DNA of 40,912 bases, taken from Bacteroidaceae bacterium (GTDB taxonomy: Bacteria; Bacteroidota; Bacteroidia; Bacteroidales; Bacteroidaceae). The stretch's first letter is position 1. The number at the start of each line of letters is the position of its first letter. This document shows positions 1 to 6,821 of the stretch, piece after piece. The DNA lies in the NCBI GenBank assembly GCA_017633615.1, contig JAGBPB010000081.1, positions 1-40,912 on the forward strand, read 5' to 3'. The translations under genes were made by a program, and so were the position numbers. The notes beneath the pieces are model-generated. The model saw nothing but the letters and a program-made list of their open reading frames with translations. It ran no database searches and was not told the DNA's origin.

Positions 1-135
1 AACCGTAAGGATTATAGCACTGAAAGGGCACTGACCCAGCTGGTAGGTAAGCGTCGTAGACTGCTCAACTACCTCAAGGAGAGAGACATTGAGCGCTACC
101 GCGCCATCGTTAAGGCTCTCGGTCTGCGTAAGTAA
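1..135 (+). CDS. rpsO: 30S ribosomal protein S15, C-terminal part (5' end outside window)
   Basis: The first 44 codons read in frame from base 1 to a TAA stop. They encode the basic C-terminal helix of ribosomal protein S15, including the pattern [16 protein letters not shown] and the ending ALGLRK, which is typical of Bacteroidales S15. S15 binds the central domain of 16S rRNA early in small-subunit assembly. The start codon and N-terminal half lie before the window. A strong intrinsic terminator follows 15 nt after the stop, so the transcript ends here and the next gene has its own promoter. Identification rests on a short but highly conserved tail. Confidence 0.93.
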   Translation, partial: NRKDYSTERALTQLVGKRRRLLNYLKERDIERYRAIVKALGLRK

Positions 136-150
136 GGCTAGGAATGATGA

Positions 151-186
151 AAGTGGGGTTGACCAAGAGGTTAACCCCACTTTTTT
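151..186 (+). terminator. Rho-independent terminator of rpsO
   Basis: The arms AAGTGGGGTTGACC (151-164) and GGTTAACCCCACTT (169-182) pair over 14 bp with one G-U wobble and an AAGA loop. A run of T at 181-186 follows. This is a textbook intrinsic terminator. Confidence 0.93.
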
Positions 187-217
187 CATGCCTGGCCTTA
201 TCGGACCTTTTTTTTGC

Positions 218-225
218 TAACTTTG
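218..225 (+). promoter_or_regulatory. Bacteroidetes-type -7 box of ahcY
   Basis: TAACTTTG matches the Bacteroidetes -7 consensus TAnnTTTG exactly and lies 19 nt before the ahcY start codon. No clear -33 TTTG is seen at the usual distance, only a T-rich stretch. Its position just after the rpsO terminator supports it. Confidence 0.65.
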
Positions 226-244
226 CAGTCACAAATAATTAAAT

Positions 245-1663
245 ATGAACGAACTCTACTCAAACCTGCCGTATAAGGTGGCAGACATCAAGTTGGCTGA
301 TTTCGGCCGCAAGGAAATTGAGATGGCCGAGAAGGAGATGCCGGGTCTGATGGCACTCCGTGACAAGTACCGTGATTCTAAACCTCTTAAGGGTGCCCGC
401 ATTATGGGATCCCTGCACATGACAATCCAGACAGCAGTCCTTATTGAGACACTTCACGAGCTGGGCGCACAGATACGCTGGTGTTCATGCAACATATACT
501 CTACACAGGATCATGCCGCAGCAGCCATTGCCGCTGCCGGAAGCGCCGCAGTCTTTGCCTGGAAGGGTGAAACCGCACAGGAGTACTGGTGGTGCACACT
601 TCAGGCCATGAACTTCCCGGAGGGAGGCCCCAACATGATAGTTGATGACGGCGGTGATGCAACACTGATGATCCATCTGGGCGTAAAAGGTGAGAAAGAC
701 CCCAAGGCTCTGGACTATGAGGCTGAATCGGCCGATGAACGTGAACTCCTGAACGCACTCAAGGAGGTAGCCAAGATAAAGGGGAACACATATTGGCAGG
801 AGATGGCCAAGAACATAAAGGGAGTAAGTGAGGAGACCACCACCGGCGTACACCGTCTTTACCGCATGCAGCAGAACGGCGAACTCCTGTTCCCGGCATT
901 CAACGTGAATGACTCCGTAACCAAGAGCAAGTTCGACAACCTGTACGGCTGCCGCGAGTCACTGGCCGACGGAATCAAGCGCGCTACCGATGTAATGATA
1001 GCCGGTAAGGTATGCGTTGTATGCGGATACGGTGAGGTAGGTAAGGGCTGTGCCCAGAGCATGCGTTCATACGGTGCCCGTGTACTGGTAACCGAGATCG
1101 ACCCCATCTGCGCACTTCAGGCAGCCATGGAGGGCTATGAGGTAGTCACCATGGAGGAGGCAGCACCGCTTGGCAACATTTTCGTGACCACAACCGGTAA
1201 CATTGACGTTATTACGACCGATCACATGAAGGTGATGCCTGATCAGGCCATCGTCTGCAACATCGGCCACTTTGACAGCGAGATCCAGGTTGACAAACTC
1301 AAGAAGATACCGGGTATAAAGTGCCAGAACGTAAAGCCTCAGGTGGACCGTTACTTCTTCCCCGACGGTCACAGCATAATCCTTCTGGCCGATGGCCGAC
1401 TGGTTAACCTGGGTTGCGCAACAGGCCACCCCAGTTTTGTAATGAGCAACAGTTTTACCAACCAGACACTGGCCCAGATAGAACTGTACAACAAGCAGTA
1501 TCCCGTTGACGTATACCGTCTTCCCAAGCATCTGGACGAGGAGGTTGCACGCCTGCATCTGGAGCGCATCGGCGTTCATCTGTCAAAACTTACGCAGGCT
1601 CAGGCCGATTACATCGGCGTTCCTGTTGAGGGTCCCTATAAGGCAGAACACTACAGGTATTGA
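245..1663 (+). CDS. ahcY: Adenosylhomocysteinase (SAH hydrolase)
   Basis: This cytoplasmic enzyme reversibly hydrolyses S-adenosylhomocysteine to adenosine and homocysteine, removing the inhibitory product of methyltransferases and feeding the methyl cycle. The 472-aa length is normal for the family. Visible signatures are the substrate-region motif DDGGDATL, the NAD-binding glycine motif GYGEVGKG at residues 261-268, the late conserved stretch [16 protein letters not shown], and the family-typical C-terminus ending KAEHYRY. That tail reaches the active site of the neighbouring subunit in known structures. The ATG at 245 follows a good -7 box. The stop overlaps the start of the next gene (TGATG), so the LOG-family gene is probably co-transcribed and translationally coupled. 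Confidence 0.97.
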   Translation: MNELYSNLPYKVADIKLADFGRKEIEMAEKEMPGLMALRDKYRDSKPLKGARIMGSLHMTIQTAVLIETLHELGAQIRWCSCNIYSTQDHAAAAIAAAGSAAVFAWKGETAQEYWWCTLQAMNFPEGGPNMIVDDGGDATLMIHLGVKGEKDPKALDYEAESADERELLNALKEVAKIKGNTYWQEMAKNIKGVSEETTTGVHRLYRMQQNGELLFPAFNVNDSVTKSKFDNLYGCRESLADGIKRATDVMIAGKVCVVCGYGEVGKGCAQSMRSYGARVLVTEIDPICALQAAMEGYEVVTMEEAAPLGNIFVTTTGNIDVITTDHMKVMPDQAIVCNIGHFDSEIQVDKLKKIPGIKCQNVKPQVDRYFFPDGHSIILLADGRLVNLGCATGHPSFVMSNSFTNQTLAQIELYNKQYPVDVYRLPKHLDEEVARLHLERIGVHLSKLTQAQADYIGVPVEGPYKAEHYRY

Positions 1664-2253
1664 TGATGGAAAGAGAAACTATTGTTGTTTATGGTGCTTC
1701 GAGCGCGGAGGCCGAGAAGGTTTTCGTTGATGCGGCCTATCAGCTTGGCGGGCTGATTGCAAAAGCCGGCAAGAGGCTTGTGTCAGGCGCAGGCAGCACC
1801 GGACTTATGGCTGCTGTCGAGAACGGTGCGCTTGATGCGGGAGGTGTCTCCATCGGCATCATACCGCAGTTCATGGTTGACAACGGCTGGCTTCATGAAG
1901 GCCTGACCGAGGTAATCATAACCCCCAGCATGCACGAACGCAAGAAGCGAATGGCTAATATGGCCGATGCGGTGGTGGCTTTGCCCGGAGGCACCGGAAC
2001 TTTTGAAGAACTGTTTGAAATTATTACTTGGAAAATGCTCAGCCTGTTTGTCAAGCCGATCATAATATTGAATACTGACCATTACTACGATCCTCTCCTT
2101 GATATGCTTGACCGTACAGCAGAGCGGCATTTCATGAGCCCTGTGTTCAAAAAACTCTGGGCCGTAGTCGAGACTCCGGAAGAAGCGATGAAACTTGTTG
2201 ATTCGCTCCCTGACTGGACGGACAAGACAAGCAAAATCAATACAGATAAATGA
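1663..2253 (+). CDS. LOG-family nucleotide 5'-monophosphate phosphoribohydrolase (TIGR00730 type)
   Basis: The protein is a lysine-decarboxylase-like Rossmann protein of the LOG family. Family members cleave the N-glycosidic bond of nucleoside monophosphates, including cytokinin riboside 5'-monophosphates, in the cytoplasm. The hallmark PGGTGTFEE is at residues 108-116, the conserved MHERKKRM region at 90-97, and an N-terminal phosphate/nucleotide loop SGAGSTGLM at 41-49. About 196 aa is the usual length. I chose the ATG at 1663, which overlaps the ahcY stop; a second ATG at 1666 is equally possible, and an in-frame TTG at 1660 is less likely. The stop overlaps the next gene as ATGA. The physiological substrate in bacteria is uncertain. 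Confidence 0.88.
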   Translation: MMERETIVVYGASSAEAEKVFVDAAYQLGGLIAKAGKRLVSGAGSTGLMAAVENGALDAGGVSIGIIPQFMVDNGWLHEGLTEVIITPSMHERKKRMANMADAVVALPGGTGTFEELFEIITWKMLSLFVKPIIILNTDHYYDPLLDMLDRTAERHFMSPVFKKLWAVVETPEEAMKLVDSLPDWTDKTSKINTDK

Positions 2254-2942
2254 TGTCCTTTCCTTTAAACAATTTAGTGAACTATTATCAGATCAATGAC
2301 TGGTTCCTGTCAGTAATGATATTGAACCTGTTGCTCATGCTGGTATTAATGGGACCCTACAGGTTCGCCTACATTGATTCCATTTCTTCAATGTTCAGGT
2401 TCAAGAATCCTGACGGGGATGTAAGTTATCCTCTGCTCTCTACTGTAGAGTATATCATTATCTTCCTGCTCTCATGCAACAGTGTAGGCATAGCTGTAGG
2501 AATTTATTCTCATGACCTCCTGGAAGAGGGTTTCTCACAGGTCGTTTTCCTTTTATGGTATTCGTCGTTGGTCGTATTGGCCTTCGTCATAAAGCTGCTG
2601 CTTTATACCTTAGTCAACAGAATTCTCTATAAAAGGCAGATAATCACGCTTAAACCCGGCCGGTGGAACTGTTTCTTCGTGATGTCATTTTCAGTTGCCG
2701 GTTTCCTGATTCTGGCATTTTCAATAATCGTGGTATTCCTGAAAATACCTCTTGTCATTTTGCTGATTTTTGCATATCTGATGCGAGTTTTGGTTATTAT
2801 CGGCAGAATTTTCAAGATAAAAACCACCTTATTTAAGAATCAGCGTTCCAATGTGGGATTTATTTTGTACCTTTGTGCGTTCGAATTAGCGCCTATCCTT
2901 ATAGAGTTCATGCTAACGAGCAGATTATTTGGTCTAATTTAA
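2250..2942 (+). CDS. DUF4271-type multipass membrane protein
   Basis: This 230-aa, very hydrophobic protein has about six predicted membrane segments. They lie roughly at residues 17-35, 66-90, 98-122, 145-170, 172-190 and 205-228, judged by eye from runs of Leu, Ile, Val and Phe. Size, topology and place directly before hemD match the DUF4271 family of Bacteroidetes, whose function is unknown. The ATG at 2250 overlaps the preceding stop (ATGA), indicating coupling with the LOG gene. Its constant position beside heme and tRNA/RNA-processing genes gives no firm functional clue. The family call rests on context and general appearance, not on a diagnostic motif. Confidence 0.72.
   Translation: MMSFPLNNLVNYYQINDWFLSVMILNLLLMLVLMGPYRFAYIDSISSMFRFKNPDGDVSYPLLSTVEYIIIFLLSCNSVGIAVGIYSHDLLEEGFSQVVFLLWYSSLVVLAFVIKLLLYTLVNRILYKRQIITLKPGRWNCFFVMSFSVAGFLILAFSIIVVFLKIPLVILLIFAYLMRVLVIIGRIFKIKTTLFKNQRSNVGFILYLCAFELAPILIEFMLTSRLFGLI
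2868..2875 (+). promoter_or_regulatory. Possible internal -7 box before hemD
   Basis: TACCTTTG fits TAnnTTTG and lies about 80 nt before the proposed hemD start, inside the end of the DUF4271 gene. No -33 element is obvious, so this may be chance. Confidence 0.25.
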
Positions 2943-2953
2943 ACCGTACAGCC

Positions 2954-3703
2954 TTGAAAGTTAAGAAGGTTCTCATCTCCCAGCCTCAGCCTACAACAGG
3001 CAAGTCACCCTATTTTGACCTGGCTGAGAAGTATGGCGTGGAGTTTGTTTTCAAGCCTTTTATCCGCGTTGAGCAACTTAGTGCAAAAGAGTTCAGACAG
3101 CAGCACGTCAACATACTTGACCACACCGCTGTAGTATTCACGTCACGTCACGCCGTAGATCATTTTTTCCAGCTTTGCGCCGAAATGAGAGTGAACATCC
3201 CGGAGGACATGAAATATTTCTGCATCACCGAGACAGTATCTCTCTACATCCAGAAGTACGTACAGTACCGTAAACGCAAGGTGTTCTTCGGTAACACAGG
3301 TCAGGTAGACAGCCTTATGGCTCCCATCCTCAAGCACAAGACTGAAAAGTACTTCATCCCGATGTCCAACGTTCATACCGAGGAACTCAAGAACATGCTT
3401 GATGCCAACAAGATAGCCCATACTGAGGCCATTATGTACCGCACCGTAAGCAATGAGTTTGCAGCAGGTGAACTTGACAATTATGATATGCTGGTGTTCT
3501 TCAGCCCCGCAGGTATCGAGTCACTCAAACAGAATGCTCCTGACTTTGTTCAGGGTGAGAAGGTAATAGGCTGTTTCGGTGGCACTACTGCAAAGGCAAT
3601 CCGTGATGCAGGTCTGCGTCTTGATATTGAGGCTCCGGTTCCCGGAATCACATCAATGTCAGCCGCTATCGATGCATGGTTCGCTGCCAATCAGAAGAAG
3701 TAA
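2954..3703 (+). CDS. hemD: Uroporphyrinogen-III synthase
   Basis: HemD closes and rearranges the linear tetrapyrrole hydroxymethylbilane into uroporphyrinogen III in heme/siroheme synthesis. The protein has the two-lobed pattern of the family. An N-terminal SQPQPTTGKSPYFDL is followed by ILDHTAVVFTSRHAVDHFF, a central YFIPMSNVH, then LVFFSPAGIESL and a late CFGGTTAKAIRDAGL. It matches the Bacteroidales form closely as I know it. The open frame extends upstream to a TTG at 2873 inside the DUF4271 gene, but family homology begins at LKVKKVLISQ. I therefore place the start at the TTG at 2954, 12 nt after the DUF4271 stop; the protein is then 249 aa, a normal length. The start is less certain than the identity. 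A strong hairpin follows the stop. Confidence 0.88.
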   Translation: MKVKKVLISQPQPTTGKSPYFDLAEKYGVEFVFKPFIRVEQLSAKEFRQQHVNILDHTAVVFTSRHAVDHFFQLCAEMRVNIPEDMKYFCITETVSLYIQKYVQYRKRKVFFGNTGQVDSLMAPILKHKTEKYFIPMSNVHTEELKNMLDANKIAHTEAIMYRTVSNEFAAGELDNYDMLVFFSPAGIESLKQNAPDFVQGEKVIGCFGGTTAKAIRDAGLRLDIEAPVPGITSMSAAIDAWFAANQKK

Positions 3704-3719
3704 ATTACATCCTATACTT

Positions 3720-3768
3720 ACGGGTTCCTCTCATTAAGGCGGTATGCCTTAGGCGGAACCCGTTTTTT
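3720..3768 (+). terminator. Two-step hairpin with T-tract between hemD and rnpA
   Basis: The outer stem ACGGGTTCC (3720-3728) pairs with GGAACCCGT (3755-3763). Inside it AAGGC (3736-3740) pairs with GCCTT (3746-3750). A run of T (3763-3768) follows. It reads as an intrinsic terminator, but it ends only 5 nt before the rnpA ATG. Confidence 0.82.
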
Positions 3769-3773
3769 ATTTA

Positions 3774-4166
3774 ATGGCATCAGGTTCAAACACATTCGGC
3801 AAGCAGGAGAGACTTTGCAGCAGTATGCTGATTGACAGGCTCTTCAGTGAGGGAAACCGACAGATCTCGGTGTTTCCCGTACGTCTGGTATGGTTGTTGG
3901 CCGATGATATAGAAGGCGTACAGGTGCTTATAAGTGCTCCCAAACGCAATTTTCACCATGCGGTTGACCGCAACCGCATAAAACGTCAGATAAGGGAGTT
4001 TTATCGGACAAATTCCTCTCCCCTCAAAGAGAAGGTCGCTTCAAAAGGCAAAGGAATGATGCTTGCTTTCCTATTTAATGACAACAGACTCTGGGATTCC
4101 GCAAAGCTGGCGGAACGCCTTGGAACGGCTATGGGAAAACTTCTGGAAACACTGTCTGAACAATGA
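3774..4166 (+). CDS. rnpA: Ribonuclease P protein component
   Basis: RnpA is the protein subunit that helps the catalytic RNA of RNase P cut the 5' leader from tRNA precursors. The 130-aa basic protein starts with the typical [11 protein letters not shown] segment. It carries the family signature [15 protein letters not shown] with RNR at residues 66-68, followed by REFYR. The ATG at 3774 is the only start that keeps the conserved N-terminus; the next Met is residue 18. It lies directly behind a terminator-like hairpin, so how it is transcribed is unclear. Its stop overlaps yidD (ATGA), reproducing the widespread rnpA-yidD pairing. Confidence 0.93.
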   Translation: MASGSNTFGKQERLCSSMLIDRLFSEGNRQISVFPVRLVWLLADDIEGVQVLISAPKRNFHHAVDRNRIKRQIREFYRTNSSPLKEKVASKGKGMMLAFLFNDNRLWDSAKLAERLGTAMGKLLETLSEQ

Positions 4167-4405
4167 GGAATTTGTTGAATATTTTTACCAAATCGCTGGG
4201 CTGGTTGCTGATGCTTCCCATACGGTTTTACCGCAAGTTCATATCACCCCTAACCCCGCCTTCATGCAGGTTTACCCCCACCTGTTCCCAGTATGCCATT
4301 GAAGCCATCACCAAGCATGGTCCTTTCAAAGGAACCTGGCTGGCTGTCAAGCGTATCCTGCGCTGCCGTCCGGGTGGTGGTTCCGGCTACGATCCCGTCC
4401 CATGA
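4163..4405 (+). CDS. yidD: Membrane protein insertion efficiency factor YidD
   Basis: YidD is a small inner-face membrane-associated protein that aids insertion of membrane proteins together with YidC. All conserved parts are present in 80 aa: an amphipathic start, then [17 protein letters not shown], the Cys motif PTCSQYA, and [17 protein letters not shown] with the terminal [11 protein letters not shown]. The ATG overlaps the rnpA stop, and its own stop overlaps the TatD gene start, so three genes are coupled. Confidence 0.93.
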   Translation: MRNLLNIFTKSLGWLLMLPIRFYRKFISPLTPPSCRFTPTCSQYAIEAITKHGPFKGTWLAVKRILRCRPGGGSGYDPVP

Positions 4406-5031
4406 GCATAATCGACATACATACTCATTTGTTTCCTGACGTACCGGGTTCTGCTCTGGTTTGTGTGGGTATCGGCCCGCTTCCAGAGGATTCCGGACAT
4501 TATTTCAGTGCAGGATTGCATCCCTGGGATGTTTCGGGCAATGATGATGACAAATTCCGGATGTTGGACGAGATGATAGCGAACCCCAGGGTTCTGGCGG
4601 TGGGAGAGTGTGGCTTCGACGTGCTGAAAGGTCCCTCACACGAACTGCAGGAGCAAGCTTTTATCCGTCAGATTGAAATGTCGGAGCATTTCAGGAAACC
4701 CATGATATTGCATGTGGTTCGTGATATTGACAGCATAATCCGTCTGCGCAGAGAACTGAAACCAACCCAGTCCTGGCTCATCCACGGATTCCGCGGAGGT
4801 CCCGTCCAGATGGACCAACTCTTCGCCCAGGGAATCCTGGTTTCATTTGGCCTCAAGCACAATCCCGAATCCCTGAAAGCTGTCCCCTCCAACCGTCTTA
4901 TCCTTGAAACCGACGGCCACTGCCCCGTCGGGGAAGTAATCCAAGCCGCCTCCTTGTTGAGATCCGAAACCCCGGAATCCGTCCGGGAACAGGTTATAAG
5001 GAATAATAACGGGTTCTTGTTGCGGTATTAA
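4402..5031 (+). CDS. TatD-family metal-dependent hydrolase
   Basis: TatD proteins are amidohydrolase-fold metal-dependent phosphoesterases/DNases. Likely metal ligands are visible: HTH at residues 7-9, Glu69 in GECGFD, His104 in ILHVVRD, His128 in LIHGFRG and Asp171 in LETDGH. At 209 aa it is shorter than the canonical ~260-aa TatD, but every active-site block is present, so this is probably a compact subfamily rather than a truncation. Start and stop positions are well fixed by the ATGA overlap with yidD. The exact substrate cannot be read from sequence. Confidence 0.85.
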   Translation: MSIIDIHTHLFPDVPGSALVCVGIGPLPEDSGHYFSAGLHPWDVSGNDDDKFRMLDEMIANPRVLAVGECGFDVLKGPSHELQEQAFIRQIEMSEHFRKPMILHVVRDIDSIIRLRRELKPTQSWLIHGFRGGPVQMDQLFAQGILVSFGLKHNPESLKAVPSNRLILETDGHCPVGEVIQAASLLRSETPESVREQVIRNNNGFLLRY

Positions 5032-5050
5032 CCAAAGAATTGTATATTTG
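5020..5050 (+). promoter_or_regulatory. Promoter of tyrS (-33 TTG, -7 TATATTTG)
   Basis: TATATTTG at 5043-5050 fits TAnnTTTG exactly. A TTG at 5020-5022 lies 20 nt upstream, the expected spacing for the -33 element. The pair overlaps the end of the TatD gene and lies 32 nt before the tyrS ATG. Confidence 0.75.
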
Positions 5051-5082
5051 CGCACTTTTAGTGAAAATCTAAAATCATAACG

Positions 5083-6381
5083 ATGACTAATTTTGTTGAA
5101 GAACTGACCTGGAGAGGCATGATTCACCAGATGATGCCCGGAACCGATGAACTCCTGAGCAAGGAGCAGGTTACAGCGTACGTGGGCTTTGATCCCACCG
5201 CCGATTCACTCCATATCGGCCATTTGTGCAGTATCATGATACTCCGCCACTTCCAGCGTTGCGGCCACAAGCCCTTGGCACTGATAGGAGGTGCTACAGG
5301 AATGATAGGTGACCCCAGCGGAAAATCACAGGAGCGCAACCTCCTGAATGAGGAGACTTTAAAGCACAACGTAGAGTGCATCCGCAAGCAGTTGGGTAAG
5401 TTTCTGGACTTTGACAGTGACGCTCCCAATAAGGCTGAACTTGTAAATAATTATGACTGGCTGAAGGATGTAACTTTCCTTGATTTTTCACGTGATATAG
5501 GCAAGCACATAACCGTCAATTACATGATGGCTAAGGACTCCGTAAAGAAACGTCTCAACGGCGAGGCCCGCGACGGTCTTTCATTCACAGAGTTCACATA
5601 CCAGTTGCTCCAGGGTTATGATTTCCTCTACCTGAACGAGCACAAGAACTGCAAACTCCAGATGGGAGGCGCTGATCAGTGGGGTAATATCACCACCGGT
5701 GCCGAACTCATACGCCGTATCAACGGAACCGAGTGCTTTGCCCTGACCTGCCCCCTCATAACCAAGTCCGACGGTACCAAGTTCGGCAAGACCGAGGGCG
5801 GCAACGTATGGCTCAACCCCGAGTACACCTCACCCTACAAGTTCTACCAGTTCTGGCTGAACGTAAGCGACGAGGATGCCAAGCGTTACATCAAGATTTT
5901 CACAAACATTGAGAAGGAAGAGTGCGAGGCTTTGATTGCCGAGCATGACGCCGCTCCCCATCTGCGTCTGGTCCAGAAACGTCTGGCCAAGGATGTTACA
6001 TGCATGGTTCACAGCGAGGCCGATTACAAGGCTGCCGCCGAGGCATCGGATATCCTGTTCGGAAATACCGCAAGTGCCGATGACCTTAAGAATATCGATG
6101 AGGATATGCTCCTGTCCGTATTTGACGGCGTTCCGCAGTTCCGTTTCAACCGCGAGGTACTCAAGCAGGATGTTAAGGCATCGGATTTCCTGACTGACAT
6201 CTGCCCGGTATTCTTCAGCAAGAGCGAGGCCCGCAAGATGATGCAGGGAGGAGGCGTTTCGGTCAACAAGGAGAAGACTTATGACCATTCACGCGTCTTT
6301 ACTGAAGCTGATCTGGTTGATGGCCGCTATATCGTACTCCAGAGGGGTAAGAAAAACTACTATCTCCTGATAGCCGAATAA
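5083..6381 (+). CDS. tyrS: Tyrosine--tRNA ligase
   Basis: This class I aminoacyl-tRNA synthetase charges tRNA-Tyr. The HIGH motif is HIGH at residues 44-47, within [16 protein letters not shown]. The second class I signature is KFGKT at residues 233-237, followed by GGNVWL. The tyrosine/tRNA region GADQWGN is present. The C-terminal ~65 residues form an S4-like RNA-binding domain ([15 protein letters not shown]). The length of 432 aa is typical of the bacterial TyrRS form with the KFGKT signature. It has its own promoter 32 nt upstream and is followed by a tRNA-Gln gene. Confidence 0.97.
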   Translation: MTNFVEELTWRGMIHQMMPGTDELLSKEQVTAYVGFDPTADSLHIGHLCSIMILRHFQRCGHKPLALIGGATGMIGDPSGKSQERNLLNEETLKHNVECIRKQLGKFLDFDSDAPNKAELVNNYDWLKDVTFLDFSRDIGKHITVNYMMAKDSVKKRLNGEARDGLSFTEFTYQLLQGYDFLYLNEHKNCKLQMGGADQWGNITTGAELIRRINGTECFALTCPLITKSDGTKFGKTEGGNVWLNPEYTSPYKFYQFWLNVSDEDAKRYIKIFTNIEKEECEALIAEHDAAPHLRLVQKRLAKDVTCMVHSEADYKAAAEASDILFGNTASADDLKNIDEDMLLSVFDGVPQFRFNREVLKQDVKASDFLTDICPVFFSKSEARKMMQGGGVSVNKEKTYDHSRVFTEADLVDGRYIVLQRGKKNYYLLIAE

Positions 6382-6392
6382 GGGATTTCCCC

Positions 6393-6400
6393 TATATTTG
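6393..6400 (+). promoter_or_regulatory. -7 box of the tRNA-Gln gene
   Basis: TATATTTG matches TAnnTTTG exactly and lies 25 nt before the mature tRNA 5' end. A small inverted repeat, GCCCT/AGGGC (6404-6416), sits in the tRNA leader; it could also be a weak end signal for tyrS. Confidence 0.65.
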
Positions 6401-6425
6401 CACGCCCTTAAAGGGCTTAGGCGAT

Positions 6426-6496
6426 TGTCGTATGGTGTAATGGTAGCACAACAGGTTTTGGTTCTGTTTGTCCTGGTTCGAATCCGGGTACGACAG
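6426..6496 (+). tRNA. tRNA-Gln (anticodon UUG)
   Basis: The sequence folds into a complete cloverleaf of 71 nt. Acceptor strands are TGTCGTA (6426-6432) and TACGACA (6489-6495) with discriminator G (6496). The D arm GTGT/GCAC encloses a loop with GG. The anticodon arm ACAGG/TCTGT holds the loop TTTTGGT with anticodon TTG at 6458-6460. The T arm CCTGG/CCGGG has the loop TTCGAAT. CCA is not encoded. T runs just after it (6498-6503) probably end transcription. Confidence 0.96.
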
Positions 6497-6544
6497 CTTT
6501 TTTAAGGAATTTTTTCACTGGTTGGAACAATTCTTAATGTCAAT

Positions 6545-6588
6545 GACACGTTTTCGGTAGGCTATGCGGGAAACGTGTCATATCTTTG
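6545..6588 (+). promoter_or_regulatory. Promoter with operator-like palindrome
   Basis: TATCTTTG (6581-6588) fits TAnnTTTG. Immediately upstream, GACACGTTTTC (6545-6555) and GGAAACGTGTC (6569-6579) form an inverted repeat with 10 of 11 positions complementary and a 13-nt spacer. It covers where the -33 region should be. No T-tract follows the palindrome, which argues against a terminator. It could bind a dimeric regulator or shape the promoter. Confidence 0.5.
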
Positions 6589-6593
6589 TGGCG

Positions 6594-6712
6594 TAAGTTT
6601 TCATGCACATATTTGGTTAGTAATTGACTTTCGTGATGTCCTGACTCTGGTCTGAGAAGATGTGGATAAGGACTTGAAAAAGGGGCCGCTACGATAGCGG
6701 TCTCTTTTTTTT
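6594..6712 (+). ncRNA. Putative small structured RNA
   Basis: A promoter-like -7 box ends at 6588 and a strong intrinsic terminator lies at 6682-6712, leaving a transcript of about 120 nt without a convincing ORF. Internal pairing is visible. TTTTCA (6598-6603) can pair with TGAAAA (6675-6680), and CACAT (6606-6610) with ATGTG (6660-6664). As an alternative GTCCT (6638-6642) pairs with AGGAC (6669-6673). I do not recognise the family; the SRP RNA apical motif is absent. A 6S-like RNA or a PUL-linked sRNA are possibilities, not conclusions. The 5' end is estimated from the promoter. Confidence 0.45.
6682..6712 (+). terminator. Intrinsic terminator of the putative small RNA
   Basis: GGGGCCGCT (6682-6690) pairs with AGCGGTCTC (6696-6704) over 9 bp, including two G-U pairs, around the loop ACGAT. 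Eight T follow (6705-6712). Confidence 0.85.
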
Positions 6713-6747
6713 CACTCATTTTTTAAAAAAAATGGCATAAAACTACG

Positions 6748-6774
6748 TTGAAAGTCAAAAAAGAGTTAACTTTG
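6748..6774 (+). promoter_or_regulatory. Promoter of the SusCD/FAS1 operon
   Basis: TAACTTTG (6767-6774) matches the -7 consensus. TTG (6748-6750) is a possible -33 element with a slightly short 16-nt spacing. The start codon of the first GH43 gene is 47 nt downstream, after an A/T-rich leader typical of Bacteroidetes. Confidence 0.65.
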
Positions 6775-6821
6775 GCCGCTAACTGAATTTTTTAATAATA
6801 ATATATTAACCAAAGAAACTT

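Noticed and set aside
151..244. Riboswitch in the ahcY leader
   Set aside because: After the rpsO terminator only about 20 nt lie between the -7 box and the start codon, which is too little for an SAH-type riboswitch.
1067..1579. 170-aa antisense open frame in ahcY
   Set aside because: A shadow of the highly conserved ahcY frame.
4402..5031. Truncated tatD pseudogene
   Set aside because: At 209 aa it is short, but the metal-ligand blocks are present and it is translationally coupled, so a compact family member is more likely.
6594..6712. SRP RNA (4.5S) identification of the small RNA
   Set aside because: The conserved apical motif with a GGAA tetraloop and AGCAG is absent.
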